DNA of 64,000 nt. It comes from Caulobacteraceae bacterium (GTDB lineage: Bacteria; Pseudomonadota; Alphaproteobacteria; Caulobacterales; Caulobacteraceae). This document shows positions 36,421-45,405 of this stretch, in pieces; within the stretch, counting starts at the first letter, position 1; each line of letters starts with the position of its first letter. The notes beneath the pieces were generated by a model that saw only the letters and a list, made by a program, of their open reading frames with translations, had not been told where the DNA came from and did no database searches. The translations under genes and the position numbers were made by a program. The DNA lies in the NCBI GenBank assembly GCA_003164925.1, contig PLRV01000027.1:1-64000 (forward strand), written 5' to 3'.

Positions 36421-37863
36421 TTAGCGATGGACGTGGATCACCGCATAGTGGTCGGCGTACAGGCGTTTCCAGTCCGGACTTGAGTCCAGCACGGCCACCA
36501 GGGGACTGGACGGCTGCAGGAAGGACCAACGGATACCGTACTGGCGCACGGCGGCGTCCAGCGCCGCCTTTTCCGGCCGCATGATGGCGTCATAGCGGGC
36601 GTTGAAGGCGTCGCCGTACATGTCGGTGCGGCCATCGATGAACGGCTTGACCCCCGAAAAGATCAGATAGCCGCCCAGATCATAACTGTTGAGCACCGGC
36701 TGCGTGCGAAGACCCTGAGGCGCATGGGCCAGGGCGCTCACGGGCGACACGGTGCTATCACCGGGCGTGAACGGCAGGGCGAGCCGGACCATCGTCAGCG
36801 CCACGGCGCCGGCCAGCACCGCGCCGCCTATCGCAAGGCGCGTCCGGCGACCGGCCGGGGCGCCGGCGCCTCCCATCAGCTCCGCGACCAGCGGCGCCCC
36901 GATCAGCACGAACAGGGTCTCGTGCCGCACATGGCCGAGGGTCATGTACAGCAGCGTCAGCAGCAGCAAAAGGCGCACGGGCGGGACCTTCACCCCGCGC
37001 GACAGGAGCACATAAAGGCCCGCCAGCAGCGCCACTTCCACCGGCGGCAGATGCTGGAAGTCGGGGCTACGCCATTCAACGATGCTGGACAGGGCGCCCA
37101 TGCCGTTGACGCGCAGGGGAAACAGCAGGCCATCGATGCCATGGGGCGTGATCAGGGCCGCGAGGATCGCGCCCACGCCGAACAGGCCCCATCCCCTCAG
37201 CGTGGCGCGCCAGGCCTTGGGCTCATTGACCAGCGCCTCCAGGGCGAAGGGTCCGATCAGCAGCAGGCCGAACAGAAAGCTGGCGTGGGCATTGGCCCAC
37301 AGGACCATCAACAACAGCCACGCCAGGGGCGGCGCCCGGCCCTGCGCGCGGGCGTCCAGCAGGGCGCCGAGCCACAGCACCAGGAACGGCAGGGCCAGGA
37401 AATGCGGCCGCGCCAGCAGGCTTGGCGCCAGGCAGGCGCCGACCAGCGCCAGAGCCAGGATCACGCCGGTGGGCGTCAGGCAACGACTGAGGCGCGCCGC
37501 CGTCAGGCCCATGACCGCGGCCGCCGCCGCGCCGGTGAGCGCCACGATTCCCGTCCAGCCCGCGGCGCGGTAGGCCAGGGCCATGACCGTCTCAGCCAGC
37601 CACTCGTGCGTATCCCAAGGGCGGCCGGCGAAGGTGAAACTGAAGCTGTCGGCGCGGATCACCTGATGGTGGTCCAGCATCCATCCCCCAGCGGCGATAT
37701 GCCAGTAGGTGTCGCCGTCGCCCAGGACCTGCGGCGCGAACAGGCACAGGGCGAAGGCCAGGATGGCGGGAACGGCGATCAGCGCCGTCTGCGTCCACGC
37801 GGGGCCCAGGCCCGAGCCGACGGTCCCGGCCGGATCGGAAGTTCTGCTCAACTGATAGACCAC
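36421..37863 (-). CDS. polytopic membrane protein, GT-C glycosyltransferase-like
   Basis: The 480-residue protein has about 11-12 membrane segments. Conserved-looking motifs are DGDTYWHIAAGGWMLDHHQVIRADSFSFTFAG (about residues 48-79), PWDTHEWLAE and the C-terminal NSYDLGGYLIFSGVKPFIDGRTDMYGD. The acidic D-x-D-like first loop plus many membrane helices resembles GT-C lipid-linked sugar transferases, but I cannot name a substrate. It is on its own transcript next to the IS element. Confidence 0.7.
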   Translation of the reverse strand: MVYQLSRTSDPAGTVGSGLGPAWTQTALIAVPAILAFALCLFAPQVLGDGDTYWHIAAGGWMLDHHQVIRADSFSFTFAGRPWDTHEWLAETVMALAYRAAGWTGIVALTGAAAAAVMGLTAARLSRCLTPTGVILALALVGACLAPSLLARPHFLALPFLVLWLGALLDARAQGRAPPLAWLLLMVLWANAHASFLFGLLLIGPFALEALVNEPKAWRATLRGWGLFGVGAILAALITPHGIDGLLFPLRVNGMGALSSIVEWRSPDFQHLPPVEVALLAGLYVLLSRGVKVPPVRLLLLLTLLYMTLGHVRHETLFVLIGAPLVAELMGGAGAPAGRRTRLAIGGAVLAGAVALTMVRLALPFTPGDSTVSPVSALAHAPQGLRTQPVLNSYDLGGYLIFSGVKPFIDGRTDMYGDAFNARYDAIMRPEKAALDAAVRQYGIRWSFLQPSSPLVAVLDSSPDWKRLYADHYAVIHVHR

Positions 37864-37934
37864 GCCCCGTCCCGCCGTAGCGATCGATGGACGCCAGCAA
37901 GCCCGATAGGGCTAAAGATTGGATAAATCCGGGC

Positions 37935-40217
37935 TCAACCCTTGGCCCGGTCGACCTCTTCCACGAAGGGACAGGCGCGCAAGGCGGCGACGATATGGGT
38001 CAGGTGGCGAGCATCGCGCACCTCGATCTCAAATTCGGCGTCGAAGAAATCCGATTGGCGACGCTTCATCGACAGGTTGCCGATATTGCCGCCCGCTTCG
38101 CCGATGATGGTGCAGACTTGGCCCAGGACTCCGGGCGCATTGCGAATGGTGGCTGTCAGACGCACCGCCGACACGGTGCTTTGCTCGGCCAGGGCGGTCC
38201 AATGCAGGTCGCGCCACATATCCTCACGGTCCTCGTAATGGGCCAGGACAGCGCAGTCGATCGCATGCACGGTGACGCGGCCCTCTTCACCGGCGATGCC
38301 GACGATGCGGTCGCCCGGCGCGGGGGTGCAACATTCGGCAAAATGCAGCTTGGCGCCCGAACCGAGCTTGACCCCACGCACGAACATGCGCGCATCGGGG
38401 CCATCCTGGATACGCCGACGGGCGGTGGCGGCGGCGTGCTCGTCGGCCTTCATTCCCGGGAACACCGTTTCGAGCACCTGCCCTGCCGGAGCGCGGCCAC
38501 GGCCGACCGCGACGAATAGCTCCTCCTCGCTGGTCACGCCGAAGCGGTCCAGAGCCGGGCGCAGAGAGACATCGCTGCGCGACTTGCCGGCGCGGGAGAA
38601 TATTTCGTCGATGGAAGCACGGCCCATGCGGGCCAGCGCCTCTCGTTCGCCCTGGCGGATGTGCCGGCGGATAGCCGAGCGGGCGCGGCCGGTGATGGTC
38701 AGCGACTGCCATTCAGGCCAGGCCACGGGCTTGGGACCGCGCACGATCTCCACCACATCGCCGTTTTGCAGGGCGGTGCGCAAAGGCCTCAGCTCGCCGT
38801 TGATCTTGGCGCCCACAGTGGTGTCGCCCACGTCGGTGTGCACCGCATAGGCGAAGTCCAGGGGCATGGCGCCGGTCGGCAGGCTGATCAGCCGGCCCTT
38901 GGGCGTGAACACGAACACCTGGTCGAGGAACATCTCGAGCTTGGCGTGCTCGACCAACTCCTCGGCGTCGCCGCCGTTTTCCAGCACCTGCACGAGCTGG
39001 CGCAGGTTGTTCATGGGATCTCGCCCGCCGTCGGCCTCCGCTGCTTCCGCGTCAAAGCCGTAGGAGCGATCCTTGTAGACCCAGTGGGCGGCCACGCCCT
39101 CCTCGGCCACCCGGTCCATCACCTCCGTGCGGATCTGCAATTCGATACGCATGCCGCGCGGTCCCACCACGGTGGTGTGCAGCGAACGGTAGTTGTTGCG
39201 CTTGGGTGTGGAGATGAAGTCCTTGAAGCGCTCGGGCACGCTGGACCAGGCGCGATGCACCACGCCCAGCACCCGATAGCAGTCGTCCTCGGTGTCGACG
39301 ATCACGCGGAAGGCGTAGATGTCGGACAGTTGCGAGAAACCGATCGATTTGCGCTGCAGCTTGCGCCAGATCGAATAGGGATGTTTCTCGCGGCCGTAGA
39401 CCCGCGCCGGGACGCCGGATTCCTCAAGCCGAGCCGAGACTTCCCCGCTGACGATGGCTACGGCCTGTCCCTGGGTGGCGCGCAGGGCCTCCAGCCGCCG
39501 CACGATGGCCGTGCGGGCGCGGGGATTGATCTGCTCGAAGGCCAGTTCCTCCAGCTCCGAACAGATGCGATGGCAGCCGATGGCGCGCGCCAGGGGCGCA
39601 TAGATGTCGAGGGTCTCGCGGGCGATCCGCTCGCGCTTGGCCTGCTTGGCCAAGAACCCCAGGGTGCGCATGTTGTGCAGGCGGTCGGCCAGCTTGATCA
39701 TGAGCACGCGCACGTCGCGCGAGATGGCCAGGATGAATTTGCGCAGGTTCTCCGCCTGACGCAGGTGTTCCTCGTTCAGCTCCAGACGCGACAGCTTGGT
39801 CACGCCCTCCACCAGCACGGCGATTTCCTCGCCGAACAGTTCGGCGATGTCGTTGCGGGTGGCCGAGGTGTCCTCAATTACATCGTGTAACAGCGCCGAG
39901 CAGATCGTCGCCGTGTCCAGCCGATAGTCGGTGAGGATGCCCGCGACTTCGATAGGGTGAGCGAAATAGGGATCGCCGGAGGCGCGCGTCTGGCTGCCGT
40001 GCATGCGCATGGCGTAGACATAGGCGCGGTTGAGCAGGTTCTCGTCGGCGGTGGGGTCGTAGCTCTTGACCCGTTCGATCAGCTCGTACTGACGCAGGAC
40101 CTTGGGTCGCGCGGCCGGAGCGCGGCCCGGAGCATCGTCGTAAAGCGTGGGTAGGTCCACGCCGCCGACCGGTAACGCCGTGGCGATTTCCGGATCGTCG
40201 TCCAAGGTCTCGGCCAT
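37935..40217 (-). CDS. rsh: bifunctional (p)ppGpp synthetase/hydrolase (RelA/SpoT homologue)
   Basis: Rsh makes and degrades the alarmone (p)ppGpp. The 760-residue protein has an intact HD hydrolase domain (HPIEV at 87-91, LLHDVIEDT with HD at 111-112, KLADRLHNM), a synthetase domain (GREKHPYSIWRKLQRK, SDIYAFRVIV, NYRSLHTTV), a TGS domain (VFVFTPKGRLISLPTGAMPLDFAYAVHTDVG) and a C-terminal ACT domain. Both activities look intact, as expected of the single Rsh of alphaproteobacteria. I choose the ATG at 40217; a TTG 12 codons upstream is possible. It follows rpoZ, as usual. Confidence 0.96.
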   Translation of the reverse strand: MAETLDDDPEIATALPVGGVDLPTLYDDAPGRAPAARPKVLRQYELIERVKSYDPTADENLLNRAYVYAMRMHGSQTRASGDPYFAHPIEVAGILTDYRLDTATICSALLHDVIEDTSATRNDIAELFGEEIAVLVEGVTKLSRLELNEEHLRQAENLRKFILAISRDVRVLMIKLADRLHNMRTLGFLAKQAKRERIARETLDIYAPLARAIGCHRICSELEELAFEQINPRARTAIVRRLEALRATQGQAVAIVSGEVSARLEESGVPARVYGREKHPYSIWRKLQRKSIGFSQLSDIYAFRVIVDTEDDCYRVLGVVHRAWSSVPERFKDFISTPKRNNYRSLHTTVVGPRGMRIELQIRTEVMDRVAEEGVAAHWVYKDRSYGFDAEAAEADGGRDPMNNLRQLVQVLENGGDAEELVEHAKLEMFLDQVFVFTPKGRLISLPTGAMPLDFAYAVHTDVGDTTVGAKINGELRPLRTALQNGDVVEIVRGPKPVAWPEWQSLTITGRARSAIRRHIRQGEREALARMGRASIDEIFSRAGKSRSDVSLRPALDRFGVTSEEELFVAVGRGRAPAGQVLETVFPGMKADEHAAATARRRIQDGPDARMFVRGVKLGSGAKLHFAECCTPAPGDRIVGIAGEEGRVTVHAIDCAVLAHYEDREDMWRDLHWTALAEQSTVSAVRLTATIRNAPGVLGQVCTIIGEAGGNIGNLSMKRRQSDFFDAEFEIEVRDARHLTHIVAALRACPFVEEVDRAKG

Positions 40218-40279
40218 GGGAAAGGCGGCGACTGAGTCTCCCGCCGCCTCCAAGGAAAGCGGTTCTGCCCCTTGTGGGT

Positions 40280-40639
40280 TCAGTACCGCTCCTCCTGACC
40301 GCCGTCGCGGTCGCTCTGTAGGGCGCGCACCAGTTCCTGCTCACTCATGTGCATATGCTGCGGATCGGCCAGCAGAGCCAGGGTTTCCGCCTCTTCCTCG
40401 GCTTCCGAGCGCTCATCGACCCGCTGCAGCGTGCTGATCAGCGATTCCTTCAAGGCGTCAGCGTCCAGCACGTCGTCTGCGATTTCGCGCAAGGCCACCA
40501 CGGGGTTCTTGTCGTTATCGCGATCGACCATGATCTGGGCGCCGGCCGACACCGCGCGAGCGCGATGCGACGCCAGCAGCACCAGGCTGAATCGATTGGG
40601 AACCTTCTCGACGCAATCTTCGACGGTAACGCGGGCCAT
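40280..40639 (-). CDS. rpoZ: RNA polymerase omega subunit
   Basis: Omega assists RNA polymerase assembly and, in proteobacteria, forms part of a ppGpp site. The 119-residue protein starts [34 protein letters not shown], a textbook omega N-terminus, and ends in an acidic tail. The ATG at 40639 is chosen; upstream frames are folK shadows. Its place before rsh links alarmone synthesis and its target. Confidence 0.95.
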   Translation of the reverse strand: MARVTVEDCVEKVPNRFSLVLLASHRARAVSAGAQIMVDRDNDKNPVVALREIADDVLDADALKESLISTLQRVDERSEAEEEAETLALLADPQHMHMSEQELVRALQSDRDGGQEERY

Positions 40640-40710
40640 GGAGTCTCTCGAACGGTTGAATGCTACAGGATAGGGCGCTTGGCGTCCGGTTGCAATGTCG
40701 ACGGGACGAA

Positions 40711-41232
40711 TCAGCTGACCGGATGCGCGTCTAAGCCCACCGATGCGCGCCGGGCCAGGGTCTCGGCGGTCATGCCCAGCACCGGATGGCGCCAAAGCGG
40801 GGCGATCTCGGCCAAGGGCCCCATCACGAATAATCGCTCCGCTGCGCGGGGATGCGGCAAGGTCAGTTCGGGCGTGTCCAGGATATCGCGTCCATGGGCG
40901 ATCAGGTCGAGGTCGAGCACCCGCGGGCTGTTGCGCGGTCCGGCCCGCGGTCCGAACTCCGCTTCCAGCCCGCGAAGCGCCGCCAGGATCTGGCCGGGCG
41001 CTAGCCGGCTGCCGACCAGGGCCACACCGTTTAAATACGCAGGCTGGCCGGGATCTGGCCAGGCGGCCGAGCGCCACCAACGCGAGCGGGCCACCAGCCG
41101 CAAGCCAAGGTCGGGCAGGCGCGCGGCGGCGGCCTCGAGCGCGTGGGCCACCGTGGCATGCCTTCCGGAAAGATTGCCCCCCAGACCCAGCACGGTTAGA
41201 CCGTCCGCATTCTCCAGACCGATTTCATTCAT
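40711..41232 (-). CDS. folK: 2-amino-4-hydroxy-6-hydroxymethyldihydropteridine pyrophosphokinase
   Basis: FolK activates the pterin for folate synthesis. The 173-residue protein has [21 protein letters not shown] (about residues 16-36), YLNGVALV, the ATP/Mg segment [11 protein letters not shown], and [21 protein letters not shown]. The start is the ATG at 41232, only 18 bases from the divergent NYN gene. Confidence 0.95.
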   Translation of the reverse strand: MNEIGLENADGLTVLGLGGNLSGRHATVAHALEAAAARLPDLGLRLVARSRWWRSAAWPDPGQPAYLNGVALVGSRLAPGQILAALRGLEAEFGPRAGPRNSPRVLDLDLIAHGRDILDTPELTLPHPRAAERLFVMGPLAEIAPLWRHPVLGMTAETLARRASVGLDAHPVS

Positions 41233-41250
41233 CCAGGATTCCCAAGCCCG

Positions 41251-41838
41251 ATGGCCTTTTATCCCACCGATAAGATCGCCCTGTTCATCGACGGGGCCAA
41301 CCTTTACGCGGCCGCCAAAAGCCTCAACCTCGACCTGGATTACAGGAAGCTGCTCGAAGAGTTCCAGAAGCGCGGGATTTTGATCCGAGCCTATTATTAC
41401 ACCGCCATCGCCGAGGATCAGGATTATTCGCCTATCCGTCCCTTGGTCGATTGGCTCGACTACAACGGCTTCACCGTCGTCACCAAGCCTGCCAGGGAAT
41501 ATACCGACGCCGCCGGCCGTAAGCGCCTGCGCGGCGACATGGACATCGAGATCGCCGTGGATGTGCTGGCGATGGCCGCCCACGCCGACCATGTGGTGCT
41601 GTTCTCGGGCGATGGCGATTTTCGCAGATTGGTCGAGGCGGTGCAGGCCAAGGGCGTGCGCGTCACCGTAGTCTCCACGATGAAATCCCAGCCGGCCATG
41701 GCGTCCGACGACCTGCGCCGTCAGGCCGACACCTTCGTCGACCTCCAGGATCTGGCCTCGATCATAGGCCGTCCGCGCGGCGCTTCGGCCATGCCGCGTT
41801 TCCTGCAGCCTGCGCAGGACGAGGACGATGAAGTCTAG
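41251..41838 (+). CDS. NYN/LabA-type PIN-like nuclease domain protein
   Basis: The 195-residue protein carries an NYN domain with conserved acidic residues: Asp14 in IALFIDGANLY, the RGDMDIEIAVDVLAMA segment, and HVVLFSGDGDFRRLVEAV (about residues 114-131). NYN proteins are PIN-like ribonucleases in RNA processing or degradation. The last 20 residues are acidic. Its end overlaps the uracil-DNA glycosylase gene by 11 bases, and its start is 18 bases from the divergent folK start. The substrate is unknown. Confidence 0.9.
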   Translation: MAFYPTDKIALFIDGANLYAAAKSLNLDLDYRKLLEEFQKRGILIRAYYYTAIAEDQDYSPIRPLVDWLDYNGFTVVTKPAREYTDAAGRKRLRGDMDIEIAVDVLAMAAHADHVVLFSGDGDFRRLVEAVQAKGVRVTVVSTMKSQPAMASDDLRRQADTFVDLQDLASIIGRPRGASAMPRFLQPAQDEDDEV

Positions 41839-42469
41839 CCCGGAGCCTCCCAAAGACTGCCCGCTCTGCCCACGCCTGGTGGAATACCGCCAGGAGAACA
41901 GGCGCAAGGAGCCCACCTGGTTCAACGGACCGGCGCCATCCTTCGGCGATCCGGATGCGCGCCTGCTGGTCCTTGGCCTCGCGCCCGGGCGCGGCGGCGC
42001 CAACCGCACCGGCCGTCCCTTTACCGGCGATTTCGCCGGCGTGCTGCTCTACGAGACCCTGATCAAGTTCGGCTTCGCCGAGGGCCGTTATCAGGCCAGG
42101 CCCGACGATGGCCTGCGATTGGTCGACTGCATGCTGTCCAACGCCGTGCGCTGCGCCCCGCCAGGGAACAAGCCCATGCCCGCTGAGGAAGCGGCCTGCC
42201 GACCCTTCCTGACCGCACGGCTGGAAGCCCTGCCTCGCCTGAAGGCCATAGTCACCCTGGGCGATGTGGCGCGCCGCAATGTGCTCAAGGCCTTGAGCCT
42301 GAGCGCGAACGCCTGCCCAGCCGGGCATGGCGTGCAATACCAGGCCGGCCCCTACCGTCTGTTCACGAGCTACCACTGCTCTCGATTGAACACGAACACC
42401 GGCCGTCTGACGCCCGCCATGTTCGAGGCGGTTTTCCACAACGTGAAAGCCTATCTGGACCGCGCCTAG
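41828..42469 (+). CDS. uracil-DNA glycosylase family 5 (UDGb-like, Fe-S)
   Basis: The 213-residue protein has an N-terminal CPLC (Cys11, Cys14) and later Cys109 and Cys124, spaced as a 4Fe-4S cluster. The active-site loops are LGLAPGRGGANRTGRPFTGD (about residues 49-68) and SYHCSRLNTNTGRLT (181-195). Unlike family-4 enzymes, which have GEAPG, the first motif reads LAPG with no acidic catalytic residue, which is the type 5 pattern. It should excise uracil and related damaged bases. Its TAG stop lies in the repeat at 42467. Confidence 0.88.
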   Translation: MKSSPEPPKDCPLCPRLVEYRQENRRKEPTWFNGPAPSFGDPDARLLVLGLAPGRGGANRTGRPFTGDFAGVLLYETLIKFGFAEGRYQARPDDGLRLVDCMLSNAVRCAPPGNKPMPAEEAACRPFLTARLEALPRLKAIVTLGDVARRNVLKALSLSANACPAGHGVQYQAGPYRLFTSYHCSRLNTNTGRLTPAMFEAVFHNVKAYLDRA

Positions 42470-42570
42470 AGCGCGTTCCGAAAAGTGGGAACCGGTTTTC
42501 GGATAAAATGCGCTCCCAAACAAAGATTTAGAGCAGGCTGCGATTCCGTGGAAACGCAACCTTCTCTAAA
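42467..42570. repeat. palindromic intergenic repeat, type B, between convergent genes
   Basis: It begins TAGAGCGCGTTCCGAAAAGT, a widespread alphaproteobacterial repeat motif. The GAGCGC arm (42469-42474) pairs with GCGCTC (42510-42515), with an inner GAAAA/TTTTC pairing. A second hairpin has TTTAGAG (about 42528-42534) with CTCTAAA (42564-42570). TAG at 42467-42469 ends the glycosylase gene, and CTA at 42566-42568 is the reverse-strand stop of the subtilase. Confidence 0.85.
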
Positions 42571-44854
42571 AGCGCACCCGCCAGCTTCCTTCAACGCCCA
42601 GGGCGGTTGGCGCATCGGCCAGGTTGCCGGGCTGGCGGACCACCGCGCCCTCCAAGCTGATCACGCCAGCATCGCCCAGATCCCGGTTGGCCGACAGCCT
42701 AAGATCGATCTGCCGGCCGGAGGGCGCCACGCCGACGGTCCGGGTGGAATAGGTGAAGCCGGCGATTTGATAGGTGCTAGGCGCGTCCGCGAGAACCGCC
42801 TGAAAGCTGCCGCTCTCCATTCGCAGGGGCTGGGACACCGACAGCTCCAGCCCCGTACAGCCCAGGGCCACCCCCAACCGTCTGCAATCGGCGTCCAGCG
42901 CCATGCGCCAGGACGAGCTCCAGGCCGCGCTGGACAGCGACAGCAGCTGCCCGTCGATGTTGGTGCGGCCCACACTGTAGTCGCCGGTCAAGCTATAGCC
43001 CGGCGCCAATGGCCAGGCGTGGCTGACAGTCATGAAGCCGGTCCTGGACGGCAAGGCCAGGCCCGAGGGGCTGGGCAGGAAGGAGCCGAACGGTCCCAGA
43101 GGCTCGACCAATTCCCCGCCGGTCAGGGCCACGACGCCAAAGCCCAGGTTGGCTTGGCTGGTGGCGCGGAAGTAGCTGGACCCCGTGAATACCTGGGTGC
43201 GGTCAGGCGACAGCCTCTGGCCTGCCCCCGCCTCGGCCGAGAAACTCATGATCCCGCCGGTGAAATCGGCGCGGAAGGCGTGGTCCGGCCGGGCTATGCT
43301 GGTGAAGGGATCGATCCTGGGAGCTGAGAAGGGATTGGCCACCCCTGCCCCGCGCCACGCCATCAACGTCACCGGCCCATTTCTGTAGGTCAGAGTGACA
43401 TCGCCGTCGCTCGTCGGCGCCCGCATCCAGCGGAACAAGGTGCTGGGGTCCGGCGTGGAGGGGTCGGGCAAATTCGCGGTGAGCTGCAGCCGGCCCGAGG
43501 CGAAGGAGGGCATCTCCACATCGGTCTGCTGCGGCATGGCCGAGGAGGGAACATTGACGATCGAAGTCCCGCCCGGACGATAGAGCTTAGCCGCGTTGAC
43601 CACGAACATCCGATGATAGGCGTCCAGGCCCACCGTCTGCAGATTCTTGCTGGCGGTGATCGCATCGCCCAAGGCCGAGGTGACATAGACGCCGGCCGTG
43701 CTGTTCACCGCCACCGTTCCGGCGCCCGCCGATACGCTGAGCGTGCCGATGGGGGCGAAGGCCTGGGTCAGGTTGAGGACGCCCATGCCATAGACCGTAG
43801 ACGGCCCGACCTGGCTGGCCGTGGTCAGGAGGATGCTGACCGCCTGCTGGCCGGTGATATTGGGAAAGGCCTGCAGCAACAGCGCCAAGGCCCCCGACAC
43901 CTGGGGCGCGGCGAAGGAGGTGCCTGAACCCTCCTGGCACACGCTGGCGCTGCAATTGGTGATGATGTTCTCGCCCGGCGCGGCCAGGTATCCGGCCGCG
44001 GCGACCCCGGCCTGGTTGGAGAAGCTGGACAGGGTTCCAGAGGCGTTGGTCGACCCCACGGCGATCACCGAGCCCTGATAGCGCGGGTCGATCGCGTACA
44101 TGGCCGGATAGTCGGGGTTGGCGGCGCTCTCGTTACCGGCGGCGATCGCCACCACCAGGCCTTTGGAGACCGCCAGGGACAGGGCCGTCTGGAAGGCGGC
44201 GTTGTCTGGCGTGGAACCGCCCAGGGATAGGTTGATGACCTTGGCCCCATTGGCGACGGCGTAGTTGATGGCCGACGCCAGCACGGTATCGTCGAAACAG
44301 GACGCGACCCCAGCGCCGCAGCCCGTGGTCTGGTCGGCCCGGATCGACAGGATGGTCGCGCCATAGGCCACGCCGATGGCGCCGACCCCGTTGAAGTTGG
44401 AGGCGATCACGCCGGCGACGAAATCGGAGTGCAAGCCTGTGCCGGTCGAATTCGAAAAGTTGTCGGGGCCTACCGGCTGGTTGCGGCCGGGCAGGACGTC
44501 GGTCGACAAGCTGGACACGGCGCCGCTCAAATCCGGCGTGTTGGGATCGACACCGGTATCGATCACCGCGACCGTCACGCCCGCGCCGGTGACGCCCTTC
44601 ACATAGGCCGCATCGGCGTTGATCGCCGCCAGGGCGTAGTTGCGGGTGTATTCCGCGCTGGTGGTGTTGGGCCCCGGCGGTGGGGGTGGCGGCGGGGGCG
44701 GGGGCGGCGGCGGGGGCGGCGGCGGACTGACGACCGTGGCGGGAGGCGAGGATCCGCCTCCACCGCCTCCGCCCGCACAGGCGGCTGCGCCCAGGGCCGC
44801 GATCGTGATCAGCACGTGACGGCCGATGCGATCGACCTTTCCGCGTGAAATCAT
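42566..44854 (-). CDS. subtilisin-like (S8) serine protease, lipoprotein with beta-rich C-terminus
   Basis: The 762-residue protein has a lipoprotein signal with lipidation Cys26 (AACAG), a Gly7 run, a 17-residue proline tract (44-60), and an S8 domain with catalytic Asp99 (VAVIDTGVD), His142 (GLHSDFVAG) and Ser312 (GSGTSFAAPQVSG). The usual HGT after the catalytic His is HSD. The C-terminal ~380 residues are beta-rich and end in Phe (EGSWRVRF), recalling outer-membrane barrels or autotransporters. Surface location is inferred. All catalytic residues are present. It is convergent with the glycosylase gene. Confidence 0.88.
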   Translation of the reverse strand: MISRGKVDRIGRHVLITIAALGAAACAGGGGGGGSSPPATVVSPPPPPPPPPPPPPPPPPGPNTTSAEYTRNYALAAINADAAYVKGVTGAGVTVAVIDTGVDPNTPDLSGAVSSLSTDVLPGRNQPVGPDNFSNSTGTGLHSDFVAGVIASNFNGVGAIGVAYGATILSIRADQTTGCGAGVASCFDDTVLASAINYAVANGAKVINLSLGGSTPDNAAFQTALSLAVSKGLVVAIAAGNESAANPDYPAMYAIDPRYQGSVIAVGSTNASGTLSSFSNQAGVAAAGYLAAPGENIITNCSASVCQEGSGTSFAAPQVSGALALLLQAFPNITGQQAVSILLTTASQVGPSTVYGMGVLNLTQAFAPIGTLSVSAGAGTVAVNSTAGVYVTSALGDAITASKNLQTVGLDAYHRMFVVNAAKLYRPGGTSIVNVPSSAMPQQTDVEMPSFASGRLQLTANLPDPSTPDPSTLFRWMRAPTSDGDVTLTYRNGPVTLMAWRGAGVANPFSAPRIDPFTSIARPDHAFRADFTGGIMSFSAEAGAGQRLSPDRTQVFTGSSYFRATSQANLGFGVVALTGGELVEPLGPFGSFLPSPSGLALPSRTGFMTVSHAWPLAPGYSLTGDYSVGRTNIDGQLLSLSSAAWSSSWRMALDADCRRLGVALGCTGLELSVSQPLRMESGSFQAVLADAPSTYQIAGFTYSTRTVGVAPSGRQIDLRLSANRDLGDAGVISLEGAVVRQPGNLADAPTALGVEGSWRVRF

Positions 44855-44948
44855 CCCCCCGACTCCCCCCGACTTGAGGGAAGGATGGACTCAATGAGCG
44901 CGTGGTTCCACAGCGAAATAGGGGCCGTAGGGCGACAGGCGGACGAGC

Positions 44949-45401
44949 TTAGCCCCGATCGCGCATGAGGCGCGCCTGCTGCCGCTTCCAGTCCCGCTCC
45001 GCCGTGGCCTCGCGTTTATCGTGGTTCTTCTTGCCCTTGGCCAGCGCCAGCTCCAGCTTCACCAGCCCCTTGTCGTTGAAATAGAGCTTGGTCGGAATCA
45101 GGGTCCGCCCTTCGCGCCGAATGGCGCCCAGCAGCTTGTCGATCTCCCGCCGGTGCAGCAGCAGCTTGCGCGCGCGGCGCGGCTCATGATTGAAGCGGTT
45201 GGCCGCCCCATATTCGGGGATGTAGGCGTTGATCAGGACGATTTCGTCGCCCTCGGTGGACGCATAGGATTCGGCGATGTTGGCCCGGCCTTCGCGCAGG
45301 GACTTCACCTCGCTGCCCACCAGCATCAGGCCCGCCTCGAAGGTGGATTCCAGAAAATAATCGAAGCGGGCGCGGCGGTTCTCGGCGATCAGTTTGCTCA
45401 C
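44949..45401 (-). CDS. smpB: SsrA-binding protein SmpB
   Basis: SmpB delivers tmRNA to stalled ribosomes. The 150-residue protein has [37 protein letters not shown] (about residues 5-41), the core RNA-binding region, and the basic tail [23 protein letters not shown]-like ending. The start is GTG at 45401. It follows dapA by four bases. Confidence 0.96.
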   Translation of the reverse strand: MSKLIAENRRARFDYFLESTFEAGLMLVGSEVKSLREGRANIAESYASTEGDEIVLINAYIPEYGAANRFNHEPRRARKLLLHRREIDKLLGAIRREGRTLIPTKLYFNDKGLVKLELALAKGKKNHDKREATAERDWKRQQARLMRDRG

Positions 45402-45405
45402 GGGT

